The position numbers and the translations under genes are program-made. Below the pieces are notes generated by a model. It did not search any database and was not told where the DNA came from. It was given only the letters and a program-made list of their open reading frames with translations. From assembly GCA_023663915.1 (NCBI GenBank), contig JAMPGN010000091.1, forward strand, positions 1-15,447: a stretch of DNA of 15,447 nucleotides. Reading direction: 5' to 3'. Numbering within the stretch: position 1 is the stretch's first letter; each line of letters begins with the position of its first letter. Origin of the DNA: Eubacterium sp. GTDB taxonomy: Bacteria > Bacillota_A > Clostridia > Lachnospirales > Lachnospiraceae. Positions 1-5,984 of the stretch are shown piece by piece.

Positions 1-65
1 CGTGAACTTTTTGTGCAATCTGCCAGCCAAAGTTTATCGAAAGAGCTTTTGACATTTGAACTGTT

Positions 66-244
66 ATAGGAAATTCCTATGCTTAATTCGAGTTTGCGAC
101 GAGTTTTCCGAGATGCAGGGCATCTCTTGGGAATGACTCATAATCTCGTAAACGAGCGCAGCTCAATTTTAACGTTAGAAGAAATTGCTCTGGATATCCG
201 AGTTCGCGAAGCGAATCTCGTAAACGAGCGTAGCTCGTTTTTTT
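66..244. repeat. Stacked palindromic repeat element with an internal duplication
   Basis: This non-coding stretch is almost entirely inverted repeats. ATAGGAA (66-72) faces TTCCTAT (74-80). GAGATGC (110-116) faces GCATCTC (120-126) inside a longer imperfect hairpin at about 101-139. A nine-pair hairpin with one bulge and loop GAA lies at 199-220, and an eight-pair hairpin at 222-240. A two-part unit occurs twice: an 11-mer CGAGTTYGCGA (89-99 and 199-209), then a 23-base segment starting AATCTCGTAAACGAGCG (142-164 and 214-236, one mismatch). In the first copy the two parts are separated by the 101-139 hairpin; in the second by four bases. The duplication is 72 bases apart, so an open frame across it shows the peptide NLVNERSS twice, but a promoter lies inside that frame. 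It resembles a dispersed REP- or MITE-like element. Bases 1-65 hold nothing I can identify. Confidence 0.6.
222..244 (+). terminator. Intrinsic terminator-like hairpin
   Basis: AAACGAGC (222-229), loop GTA and GCTCGTTT (233-240) make a perfect eight-pair stem running into a total of seven Ts (238-244). It has the form of a rho-independent terminator for a gene entering from the left, and it sits just before the promoter of the DUF1653 gene. It is also the last arm of the palindromic repeat element, so its terminator role may be secondary. Confidence 0.55.
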
Positions 245-256
245 GTAAAGAAAGGA

Positions 257-285
257 ATGACATTTTCCGGTTTTGGGATTATACT
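257..285 (+). promoter_or_regulatory. Promoter of the DUF1653 gene
   Basis: ATGACA (257-262) and TATACT (280-285) are separated by 17 bases, each one mismatch from the sigma-A consensus hexamers. Transcription would start near 292 and give a leader of about 55 bases before the start codon at 346. It follows the terminator-like hairpin directly, which marks a transcription unit boundary. Confidence 0.6.
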
Positions 286-345
286 ATTAGAGGTAAATGA
301 AGCGGTATGCAGCAACGCTTTCAATAAACCAGATTGGAGTATAGA

Positions 346-1002
346 ATGAGAACTGAACCCAGACCAGAGGAAATGTACAGACATTTTAAAGGAAATATAT
401 ATCAGATTCGTTGTCTTGCAAAGCATAGTGAGACGGGTGAGATGATGGTAGTCTATCAGGCGATGTATGATACCTTCCAGATCTATGTAAGACCGCTTGA
501 TATGTTTATGGAGGAAGTTGACCATGTCAAATATCCCGATGTCAAACAGAAATACAGGTTTGAATTATTGCAGGATCTTCAGGACATGGGAATAACGCCG
601 CAGGGGCAGGCTCGTGCACAGGGGACTCCGATTCAGAAAGAGGCGGAGGAACAGGAGACGGTTGTGCAGTCCCAGACTCATGGACCGGAGATGACTTTCC
701 GGCCTCAACCCCACGAACAAGGAGAGAGCGGCATACATCCACAGACTTATGAACCGACGACGGAATCTGATGAACAGTTGCATATTGATCCTCTGGTGAT
801 GGAATTTCTGGATGCAGATACTTATGAGCAGAGATTGAATATTCTAGCGGCGCTCCGATACAAGATTACTGACGAGATGATTAACACGATGGCGGTGGCT
901 GTCGATCTTGAGATCAAAGACGGTGATATAGAGGAGCGATACGAAGAACTTAAGAATTGTCTGCTCACTTTTGAAAAGTATGAGTGTAACAGATTGCGTT
1001 AG
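346..1002 (+). CDS. DUF1653 domain protein with Gln/Glu-rich linker and helical C-terminus
   Basis: The protein has 218 residues. The ATG at 346 is chosen because GGAG (336-339) lies six bases upstream; an upstream TTG at 334 would bury that site in the coding region. Residues about 9-72 match the DUF1653 family, with the typical MYRHFKGNIYQ opening, LAKHSETGE, and VVYQAMY...VYVRPLDMF. The family's biochemical function is not established. Standalone members are often only about 70-100 residues, so this one is extended. Residues about 85-148 are a Gln/Glu/Pro-rich, low-complexity linker that is probably disordered. Residues about 149-218 look alpha-helical and acidic, starting at DPLVMEFLDADTYEQR. 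There is no signal peptide or membrane segment, so it is probably cytosolic. It is preceded by its own promoter and followed 93 bases later by the nucleotidase gene. No function is assigned. Confidence 0.8.
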   Translation: MRTEPRPEEMYRHFKGNIYQIRCLAKHSETGEMMVVYQAMYDTFQIYVRPLDMFMEEVDHVKYPDVKQKYRFELLQDLQDMGITPQGQARAQGTPIQKEAEEQETVVQSQTHGPEMTFRPQPHEQGESGIHPQTYEPTTESDEQLHIDPLVMEFLDADTYEQRLNILAALRYKITDEMINTMAVAVDLEIKDGDIEERYEELKNCLLTFEKYECNRLR

Positions 1003-1095
1003 GTTCAGTTGATGCGGTAGAAGACATAAGCACATCTTCGGGGATCATGTGAAGGGCGATGGGGAATCGTTGTGATTCATGGCAGGAGGTGGCTT

Positions 1096-2040
1096 ATGGC
1101 TTACGATTTAGAGAACAGGCTGGTAGTGGGAGTATCCTCAAGGGCACTGTTTGATTTAACTTATGAGAATACGATATACGAGTCGGACGGGGTGGAAGCA
1201 TATTGCAGATACCAGATTGAACATGAGAATGATATACTGCGTCCAGGACCGGGGTTTCCACTGATCAAAGCGCTGCTTAATTTGAATAATTTACCTGATA
1301 AGGAGGGCAGTGTAGAGGTTATCATCATGTCGAGGAACAGTCCGGACTCTTCCCTGCGGGTATTTAAGGCAATCGAGTATTACGGTCTGAATATTACGAG
1401 GGCAGTGCTGGCGAGTGGAGCATCGCTTGCGCCCTATCTGTCGGCATTTAAAACCGATCTGTTTCTTTCAGCGTATGAGGACGATGTACAGCGTGCGATA
1501 GATTCTAATATTGCCGCCGGCATTATCTGTACGGATGGTCTGCACACTTACGATTGCGACCATCAGATCAGGCAGATACGGATTGCCTTTGACGGAGACG
1601 CGGTACTCTTTTCTGACGAATCGGAGAAGATCTATCAGGAGCAGGGACTTGAGGCATTCGAGGAGAATGAGAGGCGCAATGCCAACAATCCGTTAGAGGC
1701 GGGTCCATTTGCCAAGTTTCTCAAGACACTGTCTAATTTGCAGAAAGACTTTGTTGCGGAGGAGGCACCTATCAGGACAGCGCTGGTGACAACCAGATGT
1801 GCTCCTACGCATGAGAGAGTTATTCGTACCTTGCGTGCCTGGAACGTGCGTATTGATGAGGTGTTTTTCTTGGGCGGGGTTCGCAAGAAAGATGTGTTGC
1901 AGGCATTTGGCGCACATATTTTCTTTGATGACCAGTCAGTACATACGGTATCAGCATCGGAAGTTGTACCGGCAGCGAGGGTACCTTATAAGAAGAAAGT
2001 GCCGTGTGATGAGGTTGAGGACGAATTTGACAGCAGTTGA
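1096..2040 (+). CDS. 5'-nucleotidase, cytosolic type I (cN-I) family
   Basis: The protein has 314 residues and belongs to the HAD-like cN-I 5'-nucleotidase family, whose members remove phosphate from nucleoside 5'-monophosphates. The ATG at 1096 is chosen because AGGAGG (1084-1089) sits six bases upstream; a GTG at 1072 in the same frame would place that site inside the gene. Visible family features are VVGVSSRALFDL near the N-terminus (about residues 10-21), VIIMSRNSPDSS (about 76-87), AFDGDAVLFSDESE (about 164-177) with the acidic residues expected for metal and phosphate handling, and HIFFDDQ (about 274-280) near the C-terminus. Length is close to the usual size for bacterial members. There is no signal peptide, which fits a cytosolic enzyme that trims nucleotide pools. 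The substrate (AMP, IMP or deoxynucleotides) cannot be read from sequence. The sfsA-mutY fusion follows 80 bases downstream. Confidence 0.85.
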   Translation: MAYDLENRLVVGVSSRALFDLTYENTIYESDGVEAYCRYQIEHENDILRPGPGFPLIKALLNLNNLPDKEGSVEVIIMSRNSPDSSLRVFKAIEYYGLNITRAVLASGASLAPYLSAFKTDLFLSAYEDDVQRAIDSNIAAGIICTDGLHTYDCDHQIRQIRIAFDGDAVLFSDESEKIYQEQGLEAFEENERRNANNPLEAGPFAKFLKTLSNLQKDFVAEEAPIRTALVTTRCAPTHERVIRTLRAWNVRIDEVFFLGGVRKKDVLQAFGAHIFFDDQSVHTVSASEVVPAARVPYKKKVPCDEVEDEFDSS

Positions 2041-2120
2041 TTAAGCATCGTGTATTTATGGCATAGGGTTTACATGTCTTTTGTCGGCTGAGTCATAATA
2101 GCAAGTTTGGTTTACATAAC

Positions 2121-3839
2121 ATGAGATATAAAGAGATAATTTCAGCGAAATTTATAGAGAGACCGAACCGGTTTATAGCGTATGTGGATATAGCAGGAGA
2201 GCGTTCTAAGGTGCATGTGAAGAATACCGGAAGATGCCGGGAACTGTTGCGGGATCATGCACAGGTGTATCTGGAGAAAAGCAATCATCCAGAGAGAAGT
2301 ACAGCATATGATCTTGTGGTGGTTGAGAAGGATGGCAGACTGGTCAATATGGACTCCAATGCGCCAAATAAGGTGGTAGGCGAGTGGCTTGAGGCGGGCG
2401 GGCTGTATCAGGATATCAGTCTGGTACGCCCGGAGACGACATTCGGTAATTCAAGGTTTGACTTCTATATTGAAAGCGTGTCTGGCGCGAAAGCGTTTAT
2501 CGAGGTTAAGGGCGTGACGCTAGAGAATGATAATGTGGCGGCATTTCCTGATGCGCCGTCAGAACGTGCGGTCAAGCATGTGGAGGAGTTGATTGAGGCG
2601 CATCGGCAGGGATATGAAACGTATCTGATTTTTATCATTCAGATGAAGGGTATCAAGTGGATAGAACCGAACTGGATGACGCAACCGGCGTTTGGGGAGA
2701 TGGTGCGAAAAGCGAGGAGTGCAGGAGTGCATCTGCTCGCCTATGATTGTTTGGTGAGTGTAGACAGTCTCGTCATGGATGCCGAGATACCTGTCGTGGT
2801 GGACAGTCTGGATTTGATTGCAGAGCCCCTTCTTAGGTGGTATGATTCCGGCAGAAGGATTCTCCCGTGGCGAGAAGACCCCACACCATATCACGTATGG
2901 CTGTCGGAAATCATGCTGCAGCAGACGAGGGTGGAGGCGGTCAAACCGTATTATGATCGGTTTTTACAGGAATTGCCAAATATAGAAAGTCTTGCGGCAG
3001 TGGATGAAGAGAAACTCCTCAAGCTATGGGAAGGGTTGGGATATTATAACAGGGCAAGGAATTTGAAGAAATCTGCAATGCAGATCATGACAGAATATGA
3101 TGGTAAGATGCCGGATGATTATGAGCATCTTATGAAGCTGACCGGGATAGGAAGCTATACGGCAGGGGCTATCGCATCAATCGCTTTTGGCAAACCAGTT
3201 CCGGCAGTGGACGGCAATGTCTTAAGAATATTATCGAGACTGCGAGCGGATGACAGAGATATCATGGATTCCAAAGTCAGAAAATCTATCGAGGAGGATC
3301 TGCGGGGTGTTATGCCTAAGGAGCGGCCGGGAGATTTTAATCAGGCGTTGATGGAGTTAGGGGCGACAGTCTGTGTGCCGAATGGCAGCCCGAAATGCGG
3401 GGAATGCCCGTGGAGTAAGCTATGCCAGGCAAGGATACAGAACCGGATATTGGAGTATCCTAAGAAAGCCGCTAAGAAGCCGCGAAGCATCGAAAAGAAG
3501 ACGGTTTTGCTGATACAGTATGATCGCCGCATCGCTCTGTGCAGGAGACCGGACAAAGGACTTCTGGCAGGATTGTATGAGTTCCCTTCCATGGAAGGAC
3601 ATCAGAATGAGGAGCAGGTGATAGCTCATTTAAAGAGTCTTGGTGTTATGCCGCTGAGGATTCGGAAACTGAAGCCGGCGAAGCATATTTTTTCGCATAA
3701 AGAATGGCATATGACAGGATATTTTGTGCGGGTGGACGAACTGACAGGAATGGGCGAATATGTATTTGTTGATCCGGTCGAGATCAAGGACAGATACCCT
3801 GTGCCGTCCGCTTATGCCGCATATATGGATTTAATCTGA
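2121..3839 (+). CDS. sfsA-mutY: SfsA nuclease fused to MutY adenine DNA glycosylase
   Basis: One uninterrupted frame of 572 residues contains two complete proteins. Residues 1 to about 230 are SfsA, a PD-(D/E)XK-type DNA/RNA nuclease family first named for sugar fermentation stimulation. They show NRFIAYV, HVKNTGRCRELL, and the nuclease core SRFDFYIE plus FIEVKGVTLE (D114, E128, K130). Residues about 231-572 are MutY, which removes adenine mispaired with 8-oxoguanine. Catalytic E263 lies in SEIMLQQTR, the helix-hairpin-helix is LTGIGSYTAGAI with Y346, catalytic D364 is in VDGN, and the iron-sulfur cysteines are C418, C426, C429 and C435. The C-terminal NUDIX-like 8-oxoG reader keeps the FSH triplet (524-526). 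E263 and D364 are 101 residues apart, as in known MutY. There is almost no linker between the halves. The ATG is the only plausible start, yet no clear Shine-Dalgarno precedes it. Confidence 0.9.
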   Translation: MRYKEIISAKFIERPNRFIAYVDIAGERSKVHVKNTGRCRELLRDHAQVYLEKSNHPERSTAYDLVVVEKDGRLVNMDSNAPNKVVGEWLEAGGLYQDISLVRPETTFGNSRFDFYIESVSGAKAFIEVKGVTLENDNVAAFPDAPSERAVKHVEELIEAHRQGYETYLIFIIQMKGIKWIEPNWMTQPAFGEMVRKARSAGVHLLAYDCLVSVDSLVMDAEIPVVVDSLDLIAEPLLRWYDSGRRILPWREDPTPYHVWLSEIMLQQTRVEAVKPYYDRFLQELPNIESLAAVDEEKLLKLWEGLGYYNRARNLKKSAMQIMTEYDGKMPDDYEHLMKLTGIGSYTAGAIASIAFGKPVPAVDGNVLRILSRLRADDRDIMDSKVRKSIEEDLRGVMPKERPGDFNQALMELGATVCVPNGSPKCGECPWSKLCQARIQNRILEYPKKAAKKPRSIEKKTVLLIQYDRRIALCRRPDKGLLAGLYEFPSMEGHQNEEQVIAHLKSLGVMPLRIRKLKPAKHIFSHKEWHMTGYFVRVDELTGMGEYVFVDPVEIKDRYPVPSAYAAYMDLI

Positions 3840-3884
3840 CAGGGCATAGCAGACAGCGGGGAGTTTCGGTTTAGGGCATGGCTG

Positions 3885-3938
3885 TGATAAGATTATGGGT
3901 AGAGTGTAATAAGGTCATAGGCGTAATAAGATCATAGA
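3885..3938 (+). repeat. Three short imperfect direct repeats upstream of the glycosyltransferase
   Basis: Three 15-base copies of the pattern TRATAAGRTYATRGR occur at 3885-3899, 3907-3921 and 3924-3938, spaced 22 and 17 bases apart. They lie in the 115-base gap between the mutY fusion and the glycosyltransferase, ending five bases before the ribosome binding site GGGGAG (3943-3948). They could be regulator binding sites, or simple slippage products in a non-coding gap. I find no clear promoter or terminator here. Confidence 0.4.
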
Positions 3939-3954
3939 TACAGGGGAGATCGTT

Positions 3955-4980
3955 ATGAAATTATTATCGGTGGCAATACCAAGTTATAACTCAGAGGCAT
4001 ACATGAGGAAATGTGTCGATTCACTGCTGGTCGGCGGTGAGGATGTGGAGATATTGATCGTGGACGACGGCTCGACAGACCGGACGGGAGACATAGCGGA
4101 CGAGTATGCGAAGAGATATCCGTCTATCGTCAAGGTGATCCATAAAGAGAATGGCGGACATGGTTCAGCGGTCAATGCCGGGCTGGAACATGCGTCAGGA
4201 CTGTATTTCAAAGTGGTGGACAGTGACGATTGGGTGAAGGAGAGCGCTTATTTCAAGATTTTGGAAGTCCTGCGTGACATTACGACAGGGGATTCCACAT
4301 TAGACATGCTGATCAGCAATTTTGTCTATGAGAAGGAAGGGGCGGCGAAGCACAAAGTCATGAAATACCGACATGCGCTTCCGCAGGACAGGATTTTTAC
4401 ATGGAACGAAGTAAAGCATTTCCATAAGGGACAGTACATTCTCATGCATTCGGTTATCTTCCGTACCAGACTATTAAGGGAATGCGGATTGAAGCTGCCG
4501 GAGAATACTTTCTATGTAGATAATATCTTTGTATTTGAACCGTTACCTTTCGTGAAGAATATGTATTATCTGGACGTGAACTTCTACCGCTATTATATCG
4601 GACGGGAAGGACAATCAGTCAATGAGGATGTGATGATATCCAGAGTGGACCAGCAGATCAGAGTCAATAAGATCATGGTGGATTATCTGGCTGAGAATAA
4701 GGATAAGGTATATGCCAAGCGTAAATTGAAGAATTATATGCTCAATTATCTGGAGATCATAACTGTTATTTCCTCCATTCTGCTGATACGTTCCGGCACA
4801 GAAGAAAATCTGGAGAAAAAGCAGGAATTGTGGCGGTATATTAAGAAAAAAGATATGGGATTATACATGCGTCTCCGCTATGGAGTGCTGGGCAGTTCTA
4901 TGAACCTGCCGGGAAAAGGCGGCAGGAAGATTTCGGTGGAAGGATATAAGATATGCCGTAGATTCTATAAATTCAATTAG
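3955..4980 (+). CDS. Glycosyltransferase family 2 protein
   Basis: The protein has 341 residues and a GT-A fold family 2 glycosyltransferase domain over about residues 1-220. Family features are the N-terminal LLSVAIPSYNSEAYMRKCVDS, nucleotide-binding VDDGSTD (36-42), HKENGGHGSAVNAGL (63-77) and the metal-binding DSDDW (89-93). The remaining roughly 120 residues are helical and basic, and I see no clear membrane segment, so it is probably a soluble or membrane-peripheral enzyme that moves a sugar from a nucleotide-sugar donor to a glycan or lipid acceptor. Donor and acceptor cannot be inferred. The start is supported by GGGGAG six bases upstream. No other polysaccharide genes flank it, so it is not evidently part of a capsule or cell-wall cluster. 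The nearby lipid kinase and PAP2 genes, on the opposite strand, leave open a glycolipid role, but this is inference. Confidence 0.88.
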   Translation: MKLLSVAIPSYNSEAYMRKCVDSLLVGGEDVEILIVDDGSTDRTGDIADEYAKRYPSIVKVIHKENGGHGSAVNAGLEHASGLYFKVVDSDDWVKESAYFKILEVLRDITTGDSTLDMLISNFVYEKEGAAKHKVMKYRHALPQDRIFTWNEVKHFHKGQYILMHSVIFRTRLLRECGLKLPENTFYVDNIFVFEPLPFVKNMYYLDVNFYRYYIGREGQSVNEDVMISRVDQQIRVNKIMVDYLAENKDKVYAKRKLKNYMLNYLEIITVISSILLIRSGTEENLEKKQELWRYIKKKDMGLYMRLRYGVLGSSMNLPGKGGRKISVEGYKICRRFYKFN

Positions 4981-5020
4981 CATGATTTTGCGGATGCAGA
5001 ATAAGTTGATATCATTGAAG

Positions 5021-5054
5021 CAGCCGCAAAACCTTGCAGGTAATTTTGCGGCTG
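5021..5054. terminator. Convergent hairpin between the glycosyltransferase and PAP2 genes
   Basis: CAGCCGCAAAA (5021-5031) and TTTTGCGGCTG (5044-5054) form a perfect 11-pair stem. The loop contains a small CCT/AGG stem. The A and T runs at the inner end of the stem give no clear U-tract after the hairpin on either strand. TGATATCA occurs on both sides (5007-5014 and 5053-5060). Its position between two convergent genes suggests a bidirectional terminator or RNA 3'-end stabiliser. Confidence 0.6.
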
Positions 5055-5083
5055 ATATCATAAAACATATAAGTTGTGATCGT

Positions 5084-5767
5084 CTAACTGATTTCCGGCT
5101 TTCTCTTGTGGTGTTTCTGCAGTCCGTGGTAGAAATTGATCAATACATCGGAACGATACACGACACCGTACATAACCGCCGCCATGATAAAGGCAGTCGT
5201 CACATCAAAGACGGAATGCTGCTTGATAAACATGGTTGACATAATTATTGAAATGCAGAGAATCAAAGAACCAATGCGTATGCCCTTATGCTTTTCCAGA
5301 CGACGGCTCTTCATAACAGCGATATGGCAGCCGAGCGAATTATATACATGGATGCTGGGCCACAGATTGGTTGGGGTGTCTGTCCGGTAAATCATGGATA
5401 CCAGCTGCGTGAATACATTGTCCCTTGGCATGACGTATGGTCTTAAGTGATGTCCGTTAGGCCATAGCGTGGATACCAGAAGGAAAATGGTCATGCCGGT
5501 AAACAGGAATGTACATGTCCTGAAGTAGTCGTCCTTATCGCGGAAGAAAAAGTATATGACCACGGCCGCGACATAGGCAAACCATAACAGATAGGGTATC
5601 ACAAACACTTCGCAGAACGGAATATGGTCGTCAAGCGTCACATGGATCACCCGGTAATGGCTGGTCACGGTTCTTTCTAAATGACTAAACCATGCCATAT
5701 AGATGACTCCGTAGATGATCAGGGGAATTGCATGTCTGTATTTGCGGATAAAATTGGTTTTTTCCAT
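5084..5767 (-). CDS. PAP2-superfamily (AUR1-like) integral membrane phosphatase
   Basis: The protein has 227 residues and about six hydrophobic segments (roughly 13-27, 53-75, 84-101, 136-151, 163-181 and 189-206). It carries acid-phosphatase superfamily motifs: RP at 109-110, WPSIHVYNS with the catalytic-loop histidine H140, and STMFIKQHSVFD with the nucleophile-position histidine H184 and D188. The canonical first motif (K-x6-RP) has tryptophan instead of lysine, and the third motif has threonine where classic PAP2 enzymes have arginine after the serine. That pattern looks more like the AUR1/inositol phosphorylceramide synthase-like branch than a classic phosphatidate phosphatase. The likely substrate is a phosphorylated membrane lipid. 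It has its own promoter and lies downstream of a lipid kinase gene on the same strand. The ATG is supported by a GGAG about 10 bases upstream, somewhat far. Substrate and direction of reaction are not known. Confidence 0.8.
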   Translation of the reverse strand: MEKTNFIRKYRHAIPLIIYGVIYMAWFSHLERTVTSHYRVIHVTLDDHIPFCEVFVIPYLLWFAYVAAVVIYFFFRDKDDYFRTCTFLFTGMTIFLLVSTLWPNGHHLRPYVMPRDNVFTQLVSMIYRTDTPTNLWPSIHVYNSLGCHIAVMKSRRLEKHKGIRIGSLILCISIIMSTMFIKQHSVFDVTTAFIMAAVMYGVVYRSDVLINFYHGLQKHHKRKPEIS

Positions 5768-5814
5768 GATAGCACATCTCCATCCAGTGAAACGATTATC
5801 ATTTCATAGAGGAT

Positions 5815-5842
5815 ATCATAGCAGATTGGATGGAAAAGTCAA
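5815..5842 (-). promoter_or_regulatory. Promoter of the PAP2 gene
   Basis: Read on the minus strand, TTGACT (5842-5837) and TATGAT (5820-5815) are separated by 16 bases, each one mismatch from consensus. The region just upstream (5843-5885) is strongly A+T-rich and includes the palindrome TTTTTCATGAAAAA (5870-5883), resembling an UP element. The leader would be about 40 bases. This promoter lets the phosphatase be expressed without the upstream kinase. Confidence 0.6.
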
Positions 5843-5948
5843 AATAAGAATTTCATAAATATTTCTTAATTTTTCATGAAAAAATCTCCATTATGTTCAA
5901 TGAAATGCCACAATGTATATTCCGTAAAAATGCATGTTTTAATCAGTC

Positions 5949-5981
5949 ATGTTCAAATCGTGCTCAAATCATGTTCAGAGC
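5949..5981. repeat. Three tandem 11-base repeats after the lipid kinase stop codon
   Basis: ATGTTCAAATC (5949-5959), GTGCTCAAATC (5960-5970) and ATGTTCAGAGC (5971-5981) follow each other without gaps, three bases beyond the kinase stop codon on the minus strand. A further ATGTTCAA lies at 5893-5900. The 11-base period is close to one helical turn. The 217-base gap to the PAP2 gene otherwise holds only the PAP2 promoter and A+T-rich sequence. Confidence 0.4.
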
Positions 5982-5984
5982 AGC

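Noticed and set aside
1..69. An open plus-strand frame from the left edge to a TAG at 67-69, possibly the end of an upstream protein
   Set aside because: Only 22 codons are visible and I recognise no family. Other frames are open for similar lengths, so a real gene end cannot be supported.
49..70. TTGACA followed by TATAGG as a promoter
   Set aside because: The spacer is only 10 bases, and TATAGG belongs to the ATAGGAA/TTCCTAT palindrome.
79..300. A 73-codon open frame with the peptide NLVNERSS twice
   Set aside because: It is built on duplicated DNA palindromes, has no ribosome binding site, and contains both a terminator-like hairpin (222-244) and the promoter of the next gene (257-285).
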